A program made the position numbers and the translations under genes. The notes under the pieces were generated by a model, which ran no database searches, was not told the DNA's origin, and saw nothing but the letters and a program-made list of their open reading frames with translations. A DNA stretch of 46,891 bases from Streptomyces griseorubiginosus (GTDB lineage: Bacteria; Actinomycetota; Actinomycetes; Streptomycetales; Streptomycetaceae). This document shows, piece by piece, positions 35,916 through 45,841 of this stretch. Where the stretch lies: positions 1 to 46,891 of the forward strand of contig NZ_WVUG01000033.1 in assembly GCF_017614965.1 (NCBI RefSeq), written 5' to 3'. The first letter of the stretch is position 1; the number at the start of each line of letters is the position of its first letter.

Positions 35916-38284
35916 GCTCCGGCCTCCCCGAGGCCACGTACACGCACCGGATAGGGCGGCTCGGACGGGCCGCCCTCACCCTCCAGCTCGACCACCGGCC
36001 CGCGTCCCTGCCAACGGGTGACGTAGCGCTCCAGTTCCGGTTCGTCCCACCCGTCACCCGCGTCCGGCACGACCAGCCCGCCGCCCGTGCGACCCTGCGC
36101 CGGCGCCCATGCCTCCAGCTCCAGCCCGCCGTCGCTGCCGCGCACCGGGAGGACGGCACCCGCGCGTACCAGCACCGGGATCCGTGACAGGGGGGCGTCG
36201 ACGAGCACCTGCGCCGGCCCCTCGTACACCTGCTCGGTGACCGCGTCGTACCAGCGGCCCCGCGGCAGCTGAACCGCACGCCGGTCCGTGCCCGGGTCGA
36301 GCACCGGTGCCACCAGCAGGCAGTCGCCCAGAAGGAAGGCGTCCTCGCAGTCACGCAGCGCGCGGTCCTCGGGCGCGTTCCACCACAGAGGCCGTACGTA
36401 GGGTGCTCCGGTGCGCCGCGCGAGATGCGCCAGCGTCATCAGGTACGGCAGCAGCCGCCGGCGTTCCTCGAGCGCCACGCGCGCGTGCTCCAGCACCTCC
36501 GGACCGAACTCCCAGGGCTCCCGCCGCCCCGCGCGCAGACTGGCGTGCGTACGGAACAGCGGCAGATACGCGCCCAGCTGGAACCACCGCAGGTACAGCT
36601 CCGGAGACGGGCTTCCGTCGAAGCCGCCGATGTCCGGTCCGGAGTAGGGCACCCCGCACAGTCCGAGTCCCAGGACCAGCGACAGCGAGGCCCGCAGTCC
36701 CGGCCAGCCGGTGGCCACGTCGCCGGACCAGGTGCCACCGTAGCGCTGCAGGCCGGCCCAGCCGGAGCGCGAGAAGAGGAACGGCCGCTCACCCGGAGCC
36801 AGCTCCAGCAGACCCTCGTAGCCCGCCCTGGCCATGCACAGGCCGTAGACGTTGTGCGCCTCCTGGTGATCGCCGCCACGCCCCTCCAGTGAGTGTCTGG
36901 CCGAGCGTGGCAGCGTCTTCTCCCCGAACGCGGTGAACGACGTGGGCTCGTTCATGTCGTGCCAGAAACCCGCGAACCCCTGAGCCAGCCGCTCCGCGTA
37001 GAGTCCGCCCCACCACTGACGCACGCGCGCGTGCGTGAAGTCCGGGAAAGCGGCCTCCCCCGGCCACGCGACTCCGTGCACGACCCGTCCCGAGGCGTCC
37101 CGGACGAACGCGTCCTCGGCCGTGCCGCCGTCGTACACGGCGTTGCCCTCTTCCGCTTTGACGGCAGGGTCGACGATCGACACCAGCCTGATCCCCTCCC
37201 GGCGCAGCTCCTCCGCGAGCACCGGCAGCTTGGGGAAGTGCTCGTGGTCGACGGTGAACACCTGGTGCTCGTCGTAGTGGTCGATGTCCAGGTGGACGGC
37301 GTCCAGCGGCAGCCCGCGCTCTCGGTAGCCCGCGACGATCCGCCGGACCTCCTGCTCGCTGCCGAAGCCCCAGCGCGCGTGGTGATGTCCCAGCGCCCAC
37401 GCGGGCGGCAACGCCGGCGCGCCGGTCAACGACGCCCAGGCGAGCAGCACGCGCGCGGGGGTGCCCACCATCACCCAGCAGCGCAACGGACCGCCGTCCA
37501 TCCGCAGCTCGCTCATGCCCGGCCGGTCGTGCCCGGAACCGGCGCCCTCCTCGCCCTCCCGCAGCGACACCGTGCCGTCCCAGGAGGAGTCGTGGAAGAC
37601 CAGATGAGTGGCCGCGTCGGACACCACCATCTGTACCGGCATGGTGATGTACAGCGGATCGTCCCCGGGAGCGAAGCTGCCGCCCGGGTCCGTGTTCCAC
37701 AGCCGGTACGTCCCCTCCCGCAGCCGCGGCCCCGACGAGCGGCCCCCCAGCCCGAAGAACCGCGCGTCCGCCGGCAGCTCCGAGCGCTGCATCCAGCGCG
37801 CGGGCCCGCCATCGACCGGCTCCCACCACCGGGGCGGCAGATCCCGCCGCAGGGTCACCCCGCCGGGCGTACGCACCTCGACCGCGCCGTGCCGCGAGAC
37901 GACGACCGTCACCCGCTCGGCCACCACCCGCCAGCCACCGTCCTTGTCGGGCTCCAGGACCGCCCGGGGATCGGGCTCCGGACAGCGGCCCGCCAGCGCG
38001 TACGACGGCTCAGGACCGGCCCCGTCCCAGCCCCAGAACACCGCCCCGTTGACGGTCACCACGATCCTCAGCTCCGAGCGGCCGAACCGCACGACACCGC
38101 CACCCGCAGCCGGTTCCACCTCCCGCACGCGGCCGGGCACCCGCGCGCGCTCGGCACCCCGCGGGGGCAGCGCGGTGGCGTCCGCGCGCCTCCTGCGCCA
38201 TGCCGCCTTCACGGCCCGCAACCCCTGGGACGCCCCCACCGAACCGACCACCCTTATCGAACGCACCAGGTCACGACCGTCCAT
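35906..38284 (-). CDS. Glycoside hydrolase family 31 (alpha-glucosidase type)
   Basis: This encodes 792 residues from ATG 38284. The catalytic barrel has the GH31 nucleophile motif GFWHDMNEPT (Asp near 443) and the acid/base region WSGDVATGW (Asp near 522), with GHHHARWGF, DAVHLDIDHYD and SGPDIGGF around the sugar site. The N-terminal beta-sandwich and C-terminal beta domain are present. There is no clear signal peptide; the N-terminus is basic. The enzyme releases alpha-linked sugars, probably glucose, from oligosaccharides. It is transcribed away from acetoacetyl-CoA synthetase and its 3' end overlaps the convergent Nudix gene by 10 bases. Confidence 0.94.
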   Translation of the reverse strand: MDGRDLVRSIRVVGSVGASQGLRAVKAAWRRRRADATALPPRGAERARVPGRVREVEPAAGGGVVRFGRSELRIVVTVNGAVFWGWDGAGPEPSYALAGRCPEPDPRAVLEPDKDGGWRVVAERVTVVVSRHGAVEVRTPGGVTLRRDLPPRWWEPVDGGPARWMQRSELPADARFFGLGGRSSGPRLREGTYRLWNTDPGGSFAPGDDPLYITMPVQMVVSDAATHLVFHDSSWDGTVSLREGEEGAGSGHDRPGMSELRMDGGPLRCWVMVGTPARVLLAWASLTGAPALPPAWALGHHHARWGFGSEQEVRRIVAGYRERGLPLDAVHLDIDHYDEHQVFTVDHEHFPKLPVLAEELRREGIRLVSIVDPAVKAEEGNAVYDGGTAEDAFVRDASGRVVHGVAWPGEAAFPDFTHARVRQWWGGLYAERLAQGFAGFWHDMNEPTSFTAFGEKTLPRSARHSLEGRGGDHQEAHNVYGLCMARAGYEGLLELAPGERPFLFSRSGWAGLQRYGGTWSGDVATGWPGLRASLSLVLGLGLCGVPYSGPDIGGFDGSPSPELYLRWFQLGAYLPLFRTHASLRAGRREPWEFGPEVLEHARVALEERRRLLPYLMTLAHLARRTGAPYVRPLWWNAPEDRALRDCEDAFLLGDCLLVAPVLDPGTDRRAVQLPRGRWYDAVTEQVYEGPAQVLVDAPLSRIPVLVRAGAVLPVRGSDGGLELEAWAPAQGRTGGGLVVPDAGDGWDEPELERYVTRWQGRGPVVELEGEGGPSEPPYPVRVRGLGEAGAQT

Positions 38285-38324
38285 GCTGCTCACCCTGCCA
38301 CTGACCACCCCACGCGCGCGTGCC

Positions 38325-38346
38325 GTTCAACTGCCGTTCACCCGTG
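38325..38346. promoter_or_regulatory. Candidate PHO box (two 11-base direct repeats)
   Basis: GTTCAACTGCC and GTTCACCCGTG are adjacent 11-base units; their first seven bases match the Streptomyces PhoP unit GTTCACC in 6 and 7 positions. The site lies 41 bases from the GH31 start and about 150 bases before acetoacetyl-CoA synthetase, so either gene could respond to phosphate. Confidence 0.4.
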
Positions 38347-38497
38347 CTGGGAGCACATCTTTACGACACGGACTATGTGGGGCGCACCCTGGTGTAGAAG
38401 TCGATCACATGGCATCGTCCCTGTCAGCCGCGTCACGCGCACACCCCAGCCCGTGCGCGACCGACGCACACGACGCGCACAGTCCTGGAGCCGCCCC

Positions 38498-40465
38498 ATG
38501 TCGACCGTGAACCCCCAGCCGCTCTGGCAGCCGGATCCGGAACGTATCGAGCAGGCACAGGTCACCAGGTTCCAGGCCTGGGCGGCCGAACGCCACGGCG
38601 CTCCGGCAGAGGGCGGCTACGCGGCGCTGCACCGCTGGTCCGTGGCCGAGCTGGAGACCTTCTGGCAGGCCGTCACGGAGTGGTTCGACGTCCGCTTCTC
38701 GACGCCCTACGCGCGCGTGCTCGGCGACCGCTCGATGCCTGGCGCCCAGTGGTTCCCCGGGGCGAGCCTCAACTACGCCGAGCACGCCCTGCGCGCCTCC
38801 GCGACCCGCGCGGACGAACCGGCCCTCCTGTATGTCGACGAGACCCACGAAGCACGGCCCGTCACCTGGTCGCAGCTCCGCCGCGAGGTCGGCTCCCTGG
38901 CCGCCGAGCTGCGCGCCCTCGGTGTACGCCCGGGAGACCGCGTCAGCGGCTATCTGCCGAACATCCCGGAGGCCGTCGTCGCCCTGCTCGCCACGGCGGC
39001 CGTGGGCGGCGTCTGGACGTCCTGCGCCCCCGACTTCGGTGCCCGCAGCGTCCTGGACCGTTTCCAGCAGGTCGAACCGGTCGTCCTGTTCACCGTCGAC
39101 GGCTACCGTTACGGCGGCAAGGAGCACGACCGCCGGGAGGTCGTCGCCGAGCTGCGCCGCGAACTGCCCACGCTGCGTGCCGTCGTCCACATCCCGCTCC
39201 TTGGCACCGACGCGCCCGAGGGCGCCCTGGAGTGGTCGGCTCTGACGGGTGCGGACACCGAACCCGTCTTCGAACAGGTCCCCTTCGACCACCCGCTGTG
39301 GGTGCTCTACTCCTCGGGCACGACCGGTCTGCCGAAGGCCATCGTCCAGTCCCAGGGCGGCATCCTCGTCGAGCACCTCAAGCAGCTCGGCCTGCACTGT
39401 GACCTCGGCCCCGAGGATCGTTTCTTCTGGTACACCTCGACCGGCTGGATGATGTGGAACTTCCTCGTCTCCGGCCTGCTCACCGGCACCACGATCGTGC
39501 TCTACGACGGCAGCCCCGGATTCCCCGACACGGCGGCCCAGTGGCGGATCGCCGAACGCACCGGCGCCACCCTCTACGGCACCTCGGCCGCGTACGTCAT
39601 GGCCTGCAGAAAAGCCGGCGTGCACCCCGCGCGCGACTTCGACCTCTCCCAGGTCGAGTGCGTCGCCACTACCGGATCACCGCTGCCGCCGGACGGCTTC
39701 CGCTGGCTGCACGACGAGGTCCGCGACGACCTGTGGATCGCATCCGTCAGCGGTGGCACGGACGTGTGCTCCTGCTTCGCGGGGGCCGTACCCACCCTCC
39801 CGGTCCACATCGGCGAACTCCAGGCCCCCGGCCTCGGCACCGATCTGCAGTCCTGGGACCCGAGCGGCAAGCCCCTGATCGACGAGGTCGGCGAGCTCGT
39901 CGTCACCAATCCCATGCCGTCCATGCCGATCTACTTCTGGAACGACCCCGACGGCAGCCGCTATCACGACAGCTACTTCGACACGTATCCCGGTGTGTGG
40001 CGGCACGGCGACTGGATCACGGTCACCTCCCGGGGCTCCGTCGTCATCCACGGACGCTCCGACTCCACGCTCAACCGCCAGGGTGTGCGCATGGGCTCCG
40101 CGGACATCTACGAAGCTGTCGAGCGCCTTCCGGAGATCAGGGAGTCCCTCGTCATCGGCATCGAGCAGCCCGACGGCGGCTACTGGATGCCGCTGTTCGT
40201 GCACCTGGTGCCCGGCGCGACCCTGGACGAGGACCTTCTGGGCCGTATCAAGCAGACCATCCGTGAACAGCTCTCCCCACGCCACGTGCCGGACGAGATC
40301 ATCGAGGTGCCCGGCGTGCCGCACACCCTCACCGGCAAGCGCATCGAGGTCCCGGTCAAGCGCCTCCTGCAGGGCACCCCGATGGAGAAGGCAGTCAACC
40401 CGGGCTCCATCGACAACCTCGACCTGCTGCACTTCTACGAGGAACTCGCCCGCAAGCGCGCCTGA
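38498..40465 (+). CDS. Acetoacetyl-CoA synthetase
   Basis: This encodes 655 residues from ATG 38498, with GGAG eight bases upstream, matching family length. Adenylate-forming motifs are visible: YSSGTTGLPKAIVQSQGG near 270, the A5 region FWYTSTGWMMWN, and LTGKRIEVPVKRLL near 611 with the catalytic Lys. The N-terminal LWQPDPERIEQAQVTRFQAW and FPGASLNYAEHAL are typical of this subgroup rather than acetyl-CoA synthetase. It activates acetoacetate to acetoacetyl-CoA with ATP, allowing use of ketone-body or branched-chain catabolites and feeding polyketide or PHB-type metabolism. It ends three bases before the convergent MocR gene. Confidence 0.95.
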   Translation: MSTVNPQPLWQPDPERIEQAQVTRFQAWAAERHGAPAEGGYAALHRWSVAELETFWQAVTEWFDVRFSTPYARVLGDRSMPGAQWFPGASLNYAEHALRASATRADEPALLYVDETHEARPVTWSQLRREVGSLAAELRALGVRPGDRVSGYLPNIPEAVVALLATAAVGGVWTSCAPDFGARSVLDRFQQVEPVVLFTVDGYRYGGKEHDRREVVAELRRELPTLRAVVHIPLLGTDAPEGALEWSALTGADTEPVFEQVPFDHPLWVLYSSGTTGLPKAIVQSQGGILVEHLKQLGLHCDLGPEDRFFWYTSTGWMMWNFLVSGLLTGTTIVLYDGSPGFPDTAAQWRIAERTGATLYGTSAAYVMACRKAGVHPARDFDLSQVECVATTGSPLPPDGFRWLHDEVRDDLWIASVSGGTDVCSCFAGAVPTLPVHIGELQAPGLGTDLQSWDPSGKPLIDEVGELVVTNPMPSMPIYFWNDPDGSRYHDSYFDTYPGVWRHGDWITVTSRGSVVIHGRSDSTLNRQGVRMGSADIYEAVERLPEIRESLVIGIEQPDGGYWMPLFVHLVPGATLDEDLLGRIKQTIREQLSPRHVPDEIIEVPGVPHTLTGKRIEVPVKRLLQGTPMEKAVNPGSIDNLDLLHFYEELARKRA

Positions 40466-40468
40466 CGG

Positions 40469-41788
40469 TCAGCCCCCGTAGGTGGCCTCGGACTCACCCA
40501 GTACCGCGGCGAAGTCCGAGGCCAGCCGTGCCGCGTCGGCGGGCTCCAACTCGGCCACGGAGATCCGTACGCCCGGTGCCGACGACAGCCGGAACCTGGC
40601 CCCCGCCGCCACCCACCAGCCGTACGACCGCAGACCGTTCACGACGGCCGACTCGTCCCGCACCGGAACCCAGAGATTCATCCCGCTCGCACCCCGCGCG
40701 CCGATCCCGCGGTCCGCGAGCTCAGCGAGGAGCGTGCCGCGGCGCAACGCGTACGCCTCCTGCGCCCGGGCCGTCAACGCGCGCGTGCCGTCGTCGGTCA
40801 GCAGGCCGTGGACGATCTCCTGAAGGAGATGACTGACCCAGCCCGACGTCAGCAGCAGCCGGCCGTCGTGGCGGGCCAGGGTGGTCGCGTCGCACGCCGC
40901 GGCGGCCCACCGCAGGTCCGTGCCGAGGAACTTGCTCACCGTGCGGACGTGCACCCAGCGGGTCAGGCCGCCGACCGTCAGCGTGCGCAGCGGGACACCC
41001 GCGACGGCGGACGCGTGGTCGTTCTCCACGACCAGCACGTCCGGCTCCTCCCGGAGCACTTCCACGAGCGCGTCCCGGCGCGCCTCGGAGAAGCAGCCGC
41101 CGTACGGATTCTGTGCCCGCGGACTGCACACCAGGGCCCGCACCCCGGCACGCAGCGCCCCGCGCAGCGACTCGGGACGTATCCCCTCCTCGTCCACGGC
41201 CACCGGCACGCTGCGCAGTCCCAGCGCCGTGACCAGGTCCAGCAGATGGTGGTATCCGGGATCCTCCATGGCCACGGCGTCCCCCTGCCGCAGCTCCACG
41301 GACAGCAGCCGGCCGATCAGATCCAGCGCTCCGTGCGCGAAGGTCACCTGCTCCACGGGCACCCCGTCCGGCCCCATCCAGTCCCGTACGGCCTTCTCCA
41401 GTCGCGGCAGCCTGGGTGTCGAGCGGTGGGCGCGGACGCCGGGGGAGAGGCGCGACGGCGGCACGAGAGCGGGCAGCAACGCGGGATCCGGGTGGCCGCC
41501 GGACAGATCACGCAGCCCCTCGGGGACCCTGGGCGGCCGCCGAGACGCCACCGAGGGAGCCGGCGCCACCACCGTCCCGCCACGACCTCGTGTGACGACG
41601 ATCCCGCGGGCGCGCAGCTCCTTGTAGGCGGTCGCGACAGTGCCCGGGCTCACCCCGAGGTCCTCCGCCAGCCGGCGCACCGGAGGCAGGGCCGCCTCGG
41701 GGCCCAGCGCACCCTCCGCCACGGCCCGTTCGACGGACGCCGCAATTCCCTTGGCCGTCGTACCAGTGATCCCATATTGTGTTGCCAC
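40469..41788 (-). CDS. MocR-type regulator (GntR HTH + aminotransferase domain)
   Basis: This encodes 439 residues. A GntR winged helix (about 8-75) includes LPPVRRLAEDLGVSPGTVATAYKE and TRGRGGTVVAP. It is fused to a fold-type I aminotransferase domain (about 105-435) with the PLP Lys in RTVSKFLGTDLRW (Lys near 286) and CSPRAQNPYGG. MocR proteins bind PLP-linked ligands and control vitamin B6, amino acid or transporter genes. It diverges from an MFS transporter with a palindrome between, so that transporter is the likely target. The ligand is unknown. Confidence 0.93.
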   Translation of the reverse strand: MATQYGITGTTAKGIAASVERAVAEGALGPEAALPPVRRLAEDLGVSPGTVATAYKELRARGIVVTRGRGGTVVAPAPSVASRRPPRVPEGLRDLSGGHPDPALLPALVPPSRLSPGVRAHRSTPRLPRLEKAVRDWMGPDGVPVEQVTFAHGALDLIGRLLSVELRQGDAVAMEDPGYHHLLDLVTALGLRSVPVAVDEEGIRPESLRGALRAGVRALVCSPRAQNPYGGCFSEARRDALVEVLREEPDVLVVENDHASAVAGVPLRTLTVGGLTRWVHVRTVSKFLGTDLRWAAAACDATTLARHDGRLLLTSGWVSHLLQEIVHGLLTDDGTRALTARAQEAYALRRGTLLAELADRGIGARGASGMNLWVPVRDESAVVNGLRSYGWWVAAGARFRLSSAPGVRISVAELEPADAARLASDFAAVLGESEATYGG

Positions 41789-41797
41789 GTCGGAAAG

Positions 41798-41813
41798 TAT
41801 GTATCAGTACATA
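41798..41813. promoter_or_regulatory. Palindromic operator between MocR gene and MFS gene
   Basis: TATGTATCAGTACATA is a perfect inverted repeat with 6-base arms and a TCAG spacer, in an AT-rich stretch between the divergent starts. It is 20 bases before the MFS start and 10 bases from the MocR start, so bound protein could control both promoters. Confidence 0.65.
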
Positions 41814-41833
41814 ACTGAAGGCAAGGGGGAGCA

Positions 41834-43108
41834 GTGCATCCGATGCGCCGCGCAGCCACATGGTCGGACCGGATACCCGGAGGGCCGGACGGCCGCAGAA
41901 TGCTCGCGATCGCCCTCGTCGACCGCGTCGGCAGCGGCCTGTGGGCGTCCGTCTCGGTCCTGTACTTCACCTACGTCTCCCACCTCTCCATCGCCCAGGT
42001 CGGCACCCTCGTCGCGACCGCCGGAGCCATCGGCATCGCCGGGGCGCCCCTGGCCGGACGCATCGCCGACAGATTTCCCCTCACCCGCGTCGTGATCGCC
42101 GTCCAACTCCTACGAGCCGTCTCCTCCCTGGGACTGCTCGCGACCGGCGACTACGCCCTCCTCCTCGCCCTCTCGGCCGTCGGCAGCCTCGGAGACCGCG
42201 CGGCGAGCGTCCTCACCAGGCTCTACGCCACCCGCGTCGCAGGACCCGACCGCGTCCACTACCAGGCCATCCACCGCACCGTCGCCAACGCCGGCTGGGC
42301 CCTGGGCGGTCTCGCCGCGGCGGCCGCCCTCGCCCTCGGCACCACCACCGCCTACCAGTGGCTCCTGACCGGAGACGCGCTGTCCTTCCTCGCCTCCGCG
42401 CTCCTCACCCTGCGCTGCGGCGAACCCCCGTCCGCCTCCCGCGTCGTCACCACCTCGCGGCACGCCGCACCCTCGACCAGGCCGGCCACCCCCTGGCGCG
42501 ACCGCACCTACCTCGCGTACGTCGCCACCGAAACCGTCCTCTTCCTCGACGACGCGGTCTTCAAGGTCGGGCTGCCCCTGTGGATCGCCCACGCGACCGA
42601 CGCACCGCACGGCCTCGCGCCCCTGCTGATCGTCCTCAACAACGTGATGGTGGTCGTCCTGCAAGTCCCGCTGGCCCGGTTCGGCACCACGACCCCAGCC
42701 GCCCGCAGGCTGCTGCTCCCGCTGTCCGCAGCCTTCGCCACAGGCGGCATCGCCATGGCCCTCTCCGCCGGCGGGGGAGCCGTCACCGCCACCCTCCTGC
42801 TGATCGCCGCCGCAGCCGCCTTCACCCTGGCCGAGATGCTGCACGCCACCGTCTCCTGGGAACTGTCCGTCGCCCTCGCACCCGGCGCCGCCCAGGGCGC
42901 CTTCCTCGGCGTCCACGGCCTGGCCCAGTCCGCCCAGCGCAGCATCGGGCCACTCGCAGTCACCGCGGCCATCGCCACCGGCCCGGTCGGCTGGACCGCC
43001 TTCGGCACTTTCATCGCGCTGACCTGCGTCATCCAGCATCGCCTGGTCCGCGATCGTCTTGCTCGGACCCCGTTGTCAGTGCCGCCCGTTACTGTGAGTG
43101 AGCATTGA
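41834..43108 (+). CDS. MFS transporter
   Basis: This encodes 424 residues from GTG 41834 behind AAGGGGGAGCA. About twelve hydrophobic helices are evident, from LAIALVDRVGSGLWASVSVL to the last near ITAAIATGPVGWTAFG. The loop 2-3 motif is weak (AGRIADRFPLTRV). It is most like drug or small-metabolite exporters of the MFS. Divergence from a MocR regulator suggests export or import of an amino-acid- or vitamin-B6-like compound, without proof. The next gene starts 22 bases downstream on the same strand. Confidence 0.9.
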   Translation: MHPMRRAATWSDRIPGGPDGRRMLAIALVDRVGSGLWASVSVLYFTYVSHLSIAQVGTLVATAGAIGIAGAPLAGRIADRFPLTRVVIAVQLLRAVSSLGLLATGDYALLLALSAVGSLGDRAASVLTRLYATRVAGPDRVHYQAIHRTVANAGWALGGLAAAAALALGTTTAYQWLLTGDALSFLASALLTLRCGEPPSASRVVTTSRHAAPSTRPATPWRDRTYLAYVATETVLFLDDAVFKVGLPLWIAHATDAPHGLAPLLIVLNNVMVVVLQVPLARFGTTTPAARRLLLPLSAAFATGGIAMALSAGGGAVTATLLLIAAAAAFTLAEMLHATVSWELSVALAPGAAQGAFLGVHGLAQSAQRSIGPLAVTAAIATGPVGWTAFGTFIALTCVIQHRLVRDRLARTPLSVPPVTVSEH

Positions 43109-43130
43109 TCGACCGTGCACAGGGGGAAAG

Positions 43131-44024
43131 ATGGCGCACACCGACCACCAGACCATGCGACGCGTCCTGCGCCGCGAAATCGCGGGCACCATCGGTCTGC
43201 TGACCGACGAGCACGACTTCCGCGCCATGCGGCGGTACCGCAGCTTCACCTTCGACGACCACCAGACCTATCTCCAACAGGTCGAGGCGCTTCTCAAGGT
43301 CCGCGCCTCCCAAGGCAGCCACACCACGGTGGCCCTGTTCGACCCGCAGGAATACGCTGAGTTCTGCGCGGACGCGGACCTCGACCCCGACATCCCGTCC
43401 AGCCGCACCCGGTTCACCGCCGAATCGGCGAGCACGGGCCCCGTCCTTCCCTACGAGGGCCAGCCCCTGTCCGACCTCGTCCCCGCCCTCGTCGACGAAG
43501 CCGTACGCCAGGCCACCTGGGAGTACGCCTCGACGCTCCTCGCCCGACTGGGAGCCTGCTCCTCCTGTGGCGAGGACATCGGCCGAGCCGCGTTCACACG
43601 AGCGTCCCGCCTGCTCGTCCGCATCCTCGACACCGCCGGAGGAGGCAACCGACACCTCGTGTGCAGCGTCTCGGCACCGGCCGAAACGCTCGTCTCCGTT
43701 CTCCACGCGGAAGAGGACGAGCACGGCGCCCTCCAACTGGACGAGGCCGAAGCGCTCGAGTTCACCACCGTCCTCGCCCTCGGCATCGCCACCCAGAGCC
43801 CCGGCGGACTCGTCATCCGCACCAGCGGCCCCGGCACCACCGACCGCGTCTACGGCTGGCGCCTGCGTGGAGACGGTCTGCGCCCCCTCACCGCCGGCGA
43901 GGTCTTCGACGCCTACTGCACCGACATCGAATCCGGCGACATCATCTCCCCGGAATCCGACGTCGACTACTGCGTACCGCCCGACCTCGGAGAGGAAGGA
44001 CAGACACCGGGTCACCACCACTGA
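43131..44024 (+). CDS. Conserved protein of unknown function
   Basis: This encodes 297 residues from ATG 43131 with GGGGGAAAG directly upstream. The sequence is soluble, acidic and without signal peptide. A CxxC pair (ACSSCGED near residues 143-150) might bind a metal, but no second pair is clear. I do not recognise a family. It follows the MFS gene by 22 bases and may share its message; a stem after the stop separates it from the convergent ptsI. Confidence 0.8.
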   Translation: MAHTDHQTMRRVLRREIAGTIGLLTDEHDFRAMRRYRSFTFDDHQTYLQQVEALLKVRASQGSHTTVALFDPQEYAEFCADADLDPDIPSSRTRFTAESASTGPVLPYEGQPLSDLVPALVDEAVRQATWEYASTLLARLGACSSCGEDIGRAAFTRASRLLVRILDTAGGGNRHLVCSVSAPAETLVSVLHAEEDEHGALQLDEAEALEFTTVLALGIATQSPGGLVIRTSGPGTTDRVYGWRLRGDGLRPLTAGEVFDAYCTDIESGDIISPESDVDYCVPPDLGEEGQTPGHHH

Positions 44025-44029
44025 CAGGT

Positions 44030-44063
44030 GAGGGGCGCCCCACCCACAGGTGAAGCGCCCCTC
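44030..44063. terminator. Bidirectional terminator-like stem
   Basis: GAGGGGCGC (44030-44038) pairs perfectly with GCGCCCCTC (44055-44063), with a 16-base loop. It lies between the convergent unknown gene and ptsI and could end both messages. No T-run is present. Confidence 0.55.
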
Positions 44064-44092
44064 GCCGACAGCCGGCGACCGACCCGGCCCGG

Positions 44093-45763
44093 CTACTCGC
44101 CCGACAGCACCGCCTGAGCCGCGTTGCGCGCCTCCTCGGCGCTCTCCGTGGCCCGGGCGGCCGCGGCGGCCCGCTCGCACTGGGCCAGCGTGTACTTCGC
44201 CAGCGCCGCCCGCACATACGGAATCGACGCCGCACCCATGGAAAGAGAGGTGACACCCAGACCGGTCAGCACACACGCGAGCAGCGGATCGGACGCGGCC
44301 TCACCACACACACCACAGCTCTTGCCCTCGGCCTTGGCCGCCTCCGCCGACAGCGCCACCAGGTCGAGCAGCGCTGGCTGCCACGGGTCCTGCAGCCGGG
44401 ACACCGCACCCACCTGACGGTCCGCGGCGAACGTGTACTGAGCGAGGTCATTGGTCCCCAGCGACAGGAACTCCACCTCCTGCAGGATCGACCGGGCCCG
44501 CAGCGCGGCCGACGGGATCTCGACCATCGCCCCGAACTTCGCCCGCAGCCCCGCCTCACGGCACGCGTCAGCGAAAGCCTTGGCATCGGCACGGTCAGCC
44601 ACCATCGGAGCCATGACCTCGAGGTAGACCGGCAGACCCTCGGCGGCCTTCGCCAGCGCGGTCAGCTGCGTACGCAGCACCTCCGGGTGGTCGAGCAGCG
44701 TCCGCAGGCCCCGTACGCCCAGCGCGGGGTTCGGCTCATCGGCCGGCGTGAGGAAGTCCAGCGGCTTGTCCGCCCCCGCGTCCAGGACACGTACGACGAC
44801 ACGGCCCTCGGGGAACGCCTCGAGAACCTGCCGGTAGGCCTCGACCTGCTTCTCCTCCGACGGGGCGTTCTTGCTGTCGTCCAGGAAGAGGAACTCCGTA
44901 CGGAACAGACCGACGCCCTCGGCGCCCACCTCGACGGCGGCCGGCACGTCCGCCGGGCCACCGACGTTGGCCAGCAGCGGCACCTTGTGACCGTCGGAGG
45001 TGGCACCCGGCCCGGTGGCGGCGGCCAGCGCGGCCTTCCGCTCGGCGGCCGCGGCCTCCAACTGCGCCTTCTTCTCCTCGCTGGGGTTCACGAAGATCTC
45101 ACCGGTGCTGCCGTCGACGGCGACCAACGTCCCCTCGGCGAGCTCACCGGCCCCCGGCAGTGCCACCACGGCCGGCACACCGAGCGCCCGCGCGAGGATC
45201 GCGCTGTGACTGGTCGGCCCGCCCTCCTCGGTGACGAAACCGAGGACCAGGGCGGGATCCAGCAGCGCGGTGTCCGCGGGCGCGAGATCACGCGCGATCA
45301 GGACGTACGGCTCGTCGCTGTCCGGGACGCCGGGCATCGGCACTCCCAGCAGCCGAGCGACGATACGATTCCGCACGTCATCCAGGTCGGCCACGCGACC
45401 GGCGAGGTACTCGCCGGCACCGGCCAGCAGGGCACGGTAGGCGGCGAACGCGTCGTACACCGCCCGCTCCGCCGTGCTGCCGACGGCGATGCGCCGCTCG
45501 ACGTCCGCCATCAGTTCGGGGTCCTGCGCCATCATGGCCTGGGCCTCGAGCACCGCCTGAGCCTCACCGCCCGCCAGATTGCCGCGCGCGATCAGATCGG
45601 CCGCCACAGCCTCCACCGCCTGGCGGGCCCGCCCCTGCTCCCGCTCCGCGTCCTCCGCCGGGATCTGCTTGGCAGGCGGCTCCAGCACCGCCGTTCCCAT
45701 GTGCCGAACCTCGCCGATCGCCACACCGTGGCTCACGCCGACGCCTCGCAGCGTTGTCTCCAT
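44093..45763 (-). CDS. ptsI: PTS enzyme I
   Basis: This encodes 556 residues from ATG 45763, the expected length for Streptomyces enzyme I; the longer open frame adds residues with no ribosome site. The phosphorylated His lies in GGPTSHSAILAR (His186). The PEP-binding C-terminal barrel has GVGLFRTEFLF, LGVRGLRTLLD, MVEIPSAALRA, FLSLGTNDLAQYT and the CGVCGEAASDP loop. It takes phosphate from PEP and passes it to HPr, starting the sugar PTS cascade. It lies 78 bases downstream of crr and is probably co-transcribed with it under the dre-site promoter. ptsH is not in the window. Confidence 0.97.
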   Translation of the reverse strand: METTLRGVGVSHGVAIGEVRHMGTAVLEPPAKQIPAEDAEREQGRARQAVEAVAADLIARGNLAGGEAQAVLEAQAMMAQDPELMADVERRIAVGSTAERAVYDAFAAYRALLAGAGEYLAGRVADLDDVRNRIVARLLGVPMPGVPDSDEPYVLIARDLAPADTALLDPALVLGFVTEEGGPTSHSAILARALGVPAVVALPGAGELAEGTLVAVDGSTGEIFVNPSEEKKAQLEAAAAERKAALAAATGPGATSDGHKVPLLANVGGPADVPAAVEVGAEGVGLFRTEFLFLDDSKNAPSEEKQVEAYRQVLEAFPEGRVVVRVLDAGADKPLDFLTPADEPNPALGVRGLRTLLDHPEVLRTQLTALAKAAEGLPVYLEVMAPMVADRADAKAFADACREAGLRAKFGAMVEIPSAALRARSILQEVEFLSLGTNDLAQYTFAADRQVGAVSRLQDPWQPALLDLVALSAEAAKAEGKSCGVCGEAASDPLLACVLTGLGVTSLSMGAASIPYVRAALAKYTLAQCERAAAAARATESAEEARNAAQAVLSGE

Positions 45764-45841
45764 CTCACCCGTCTCCGATAGTGCGGCGGGTCCCGCCGCC
45801 GCGGTGGTTGTCCTACTCGCCGTCATGGGACGGCACTGACG

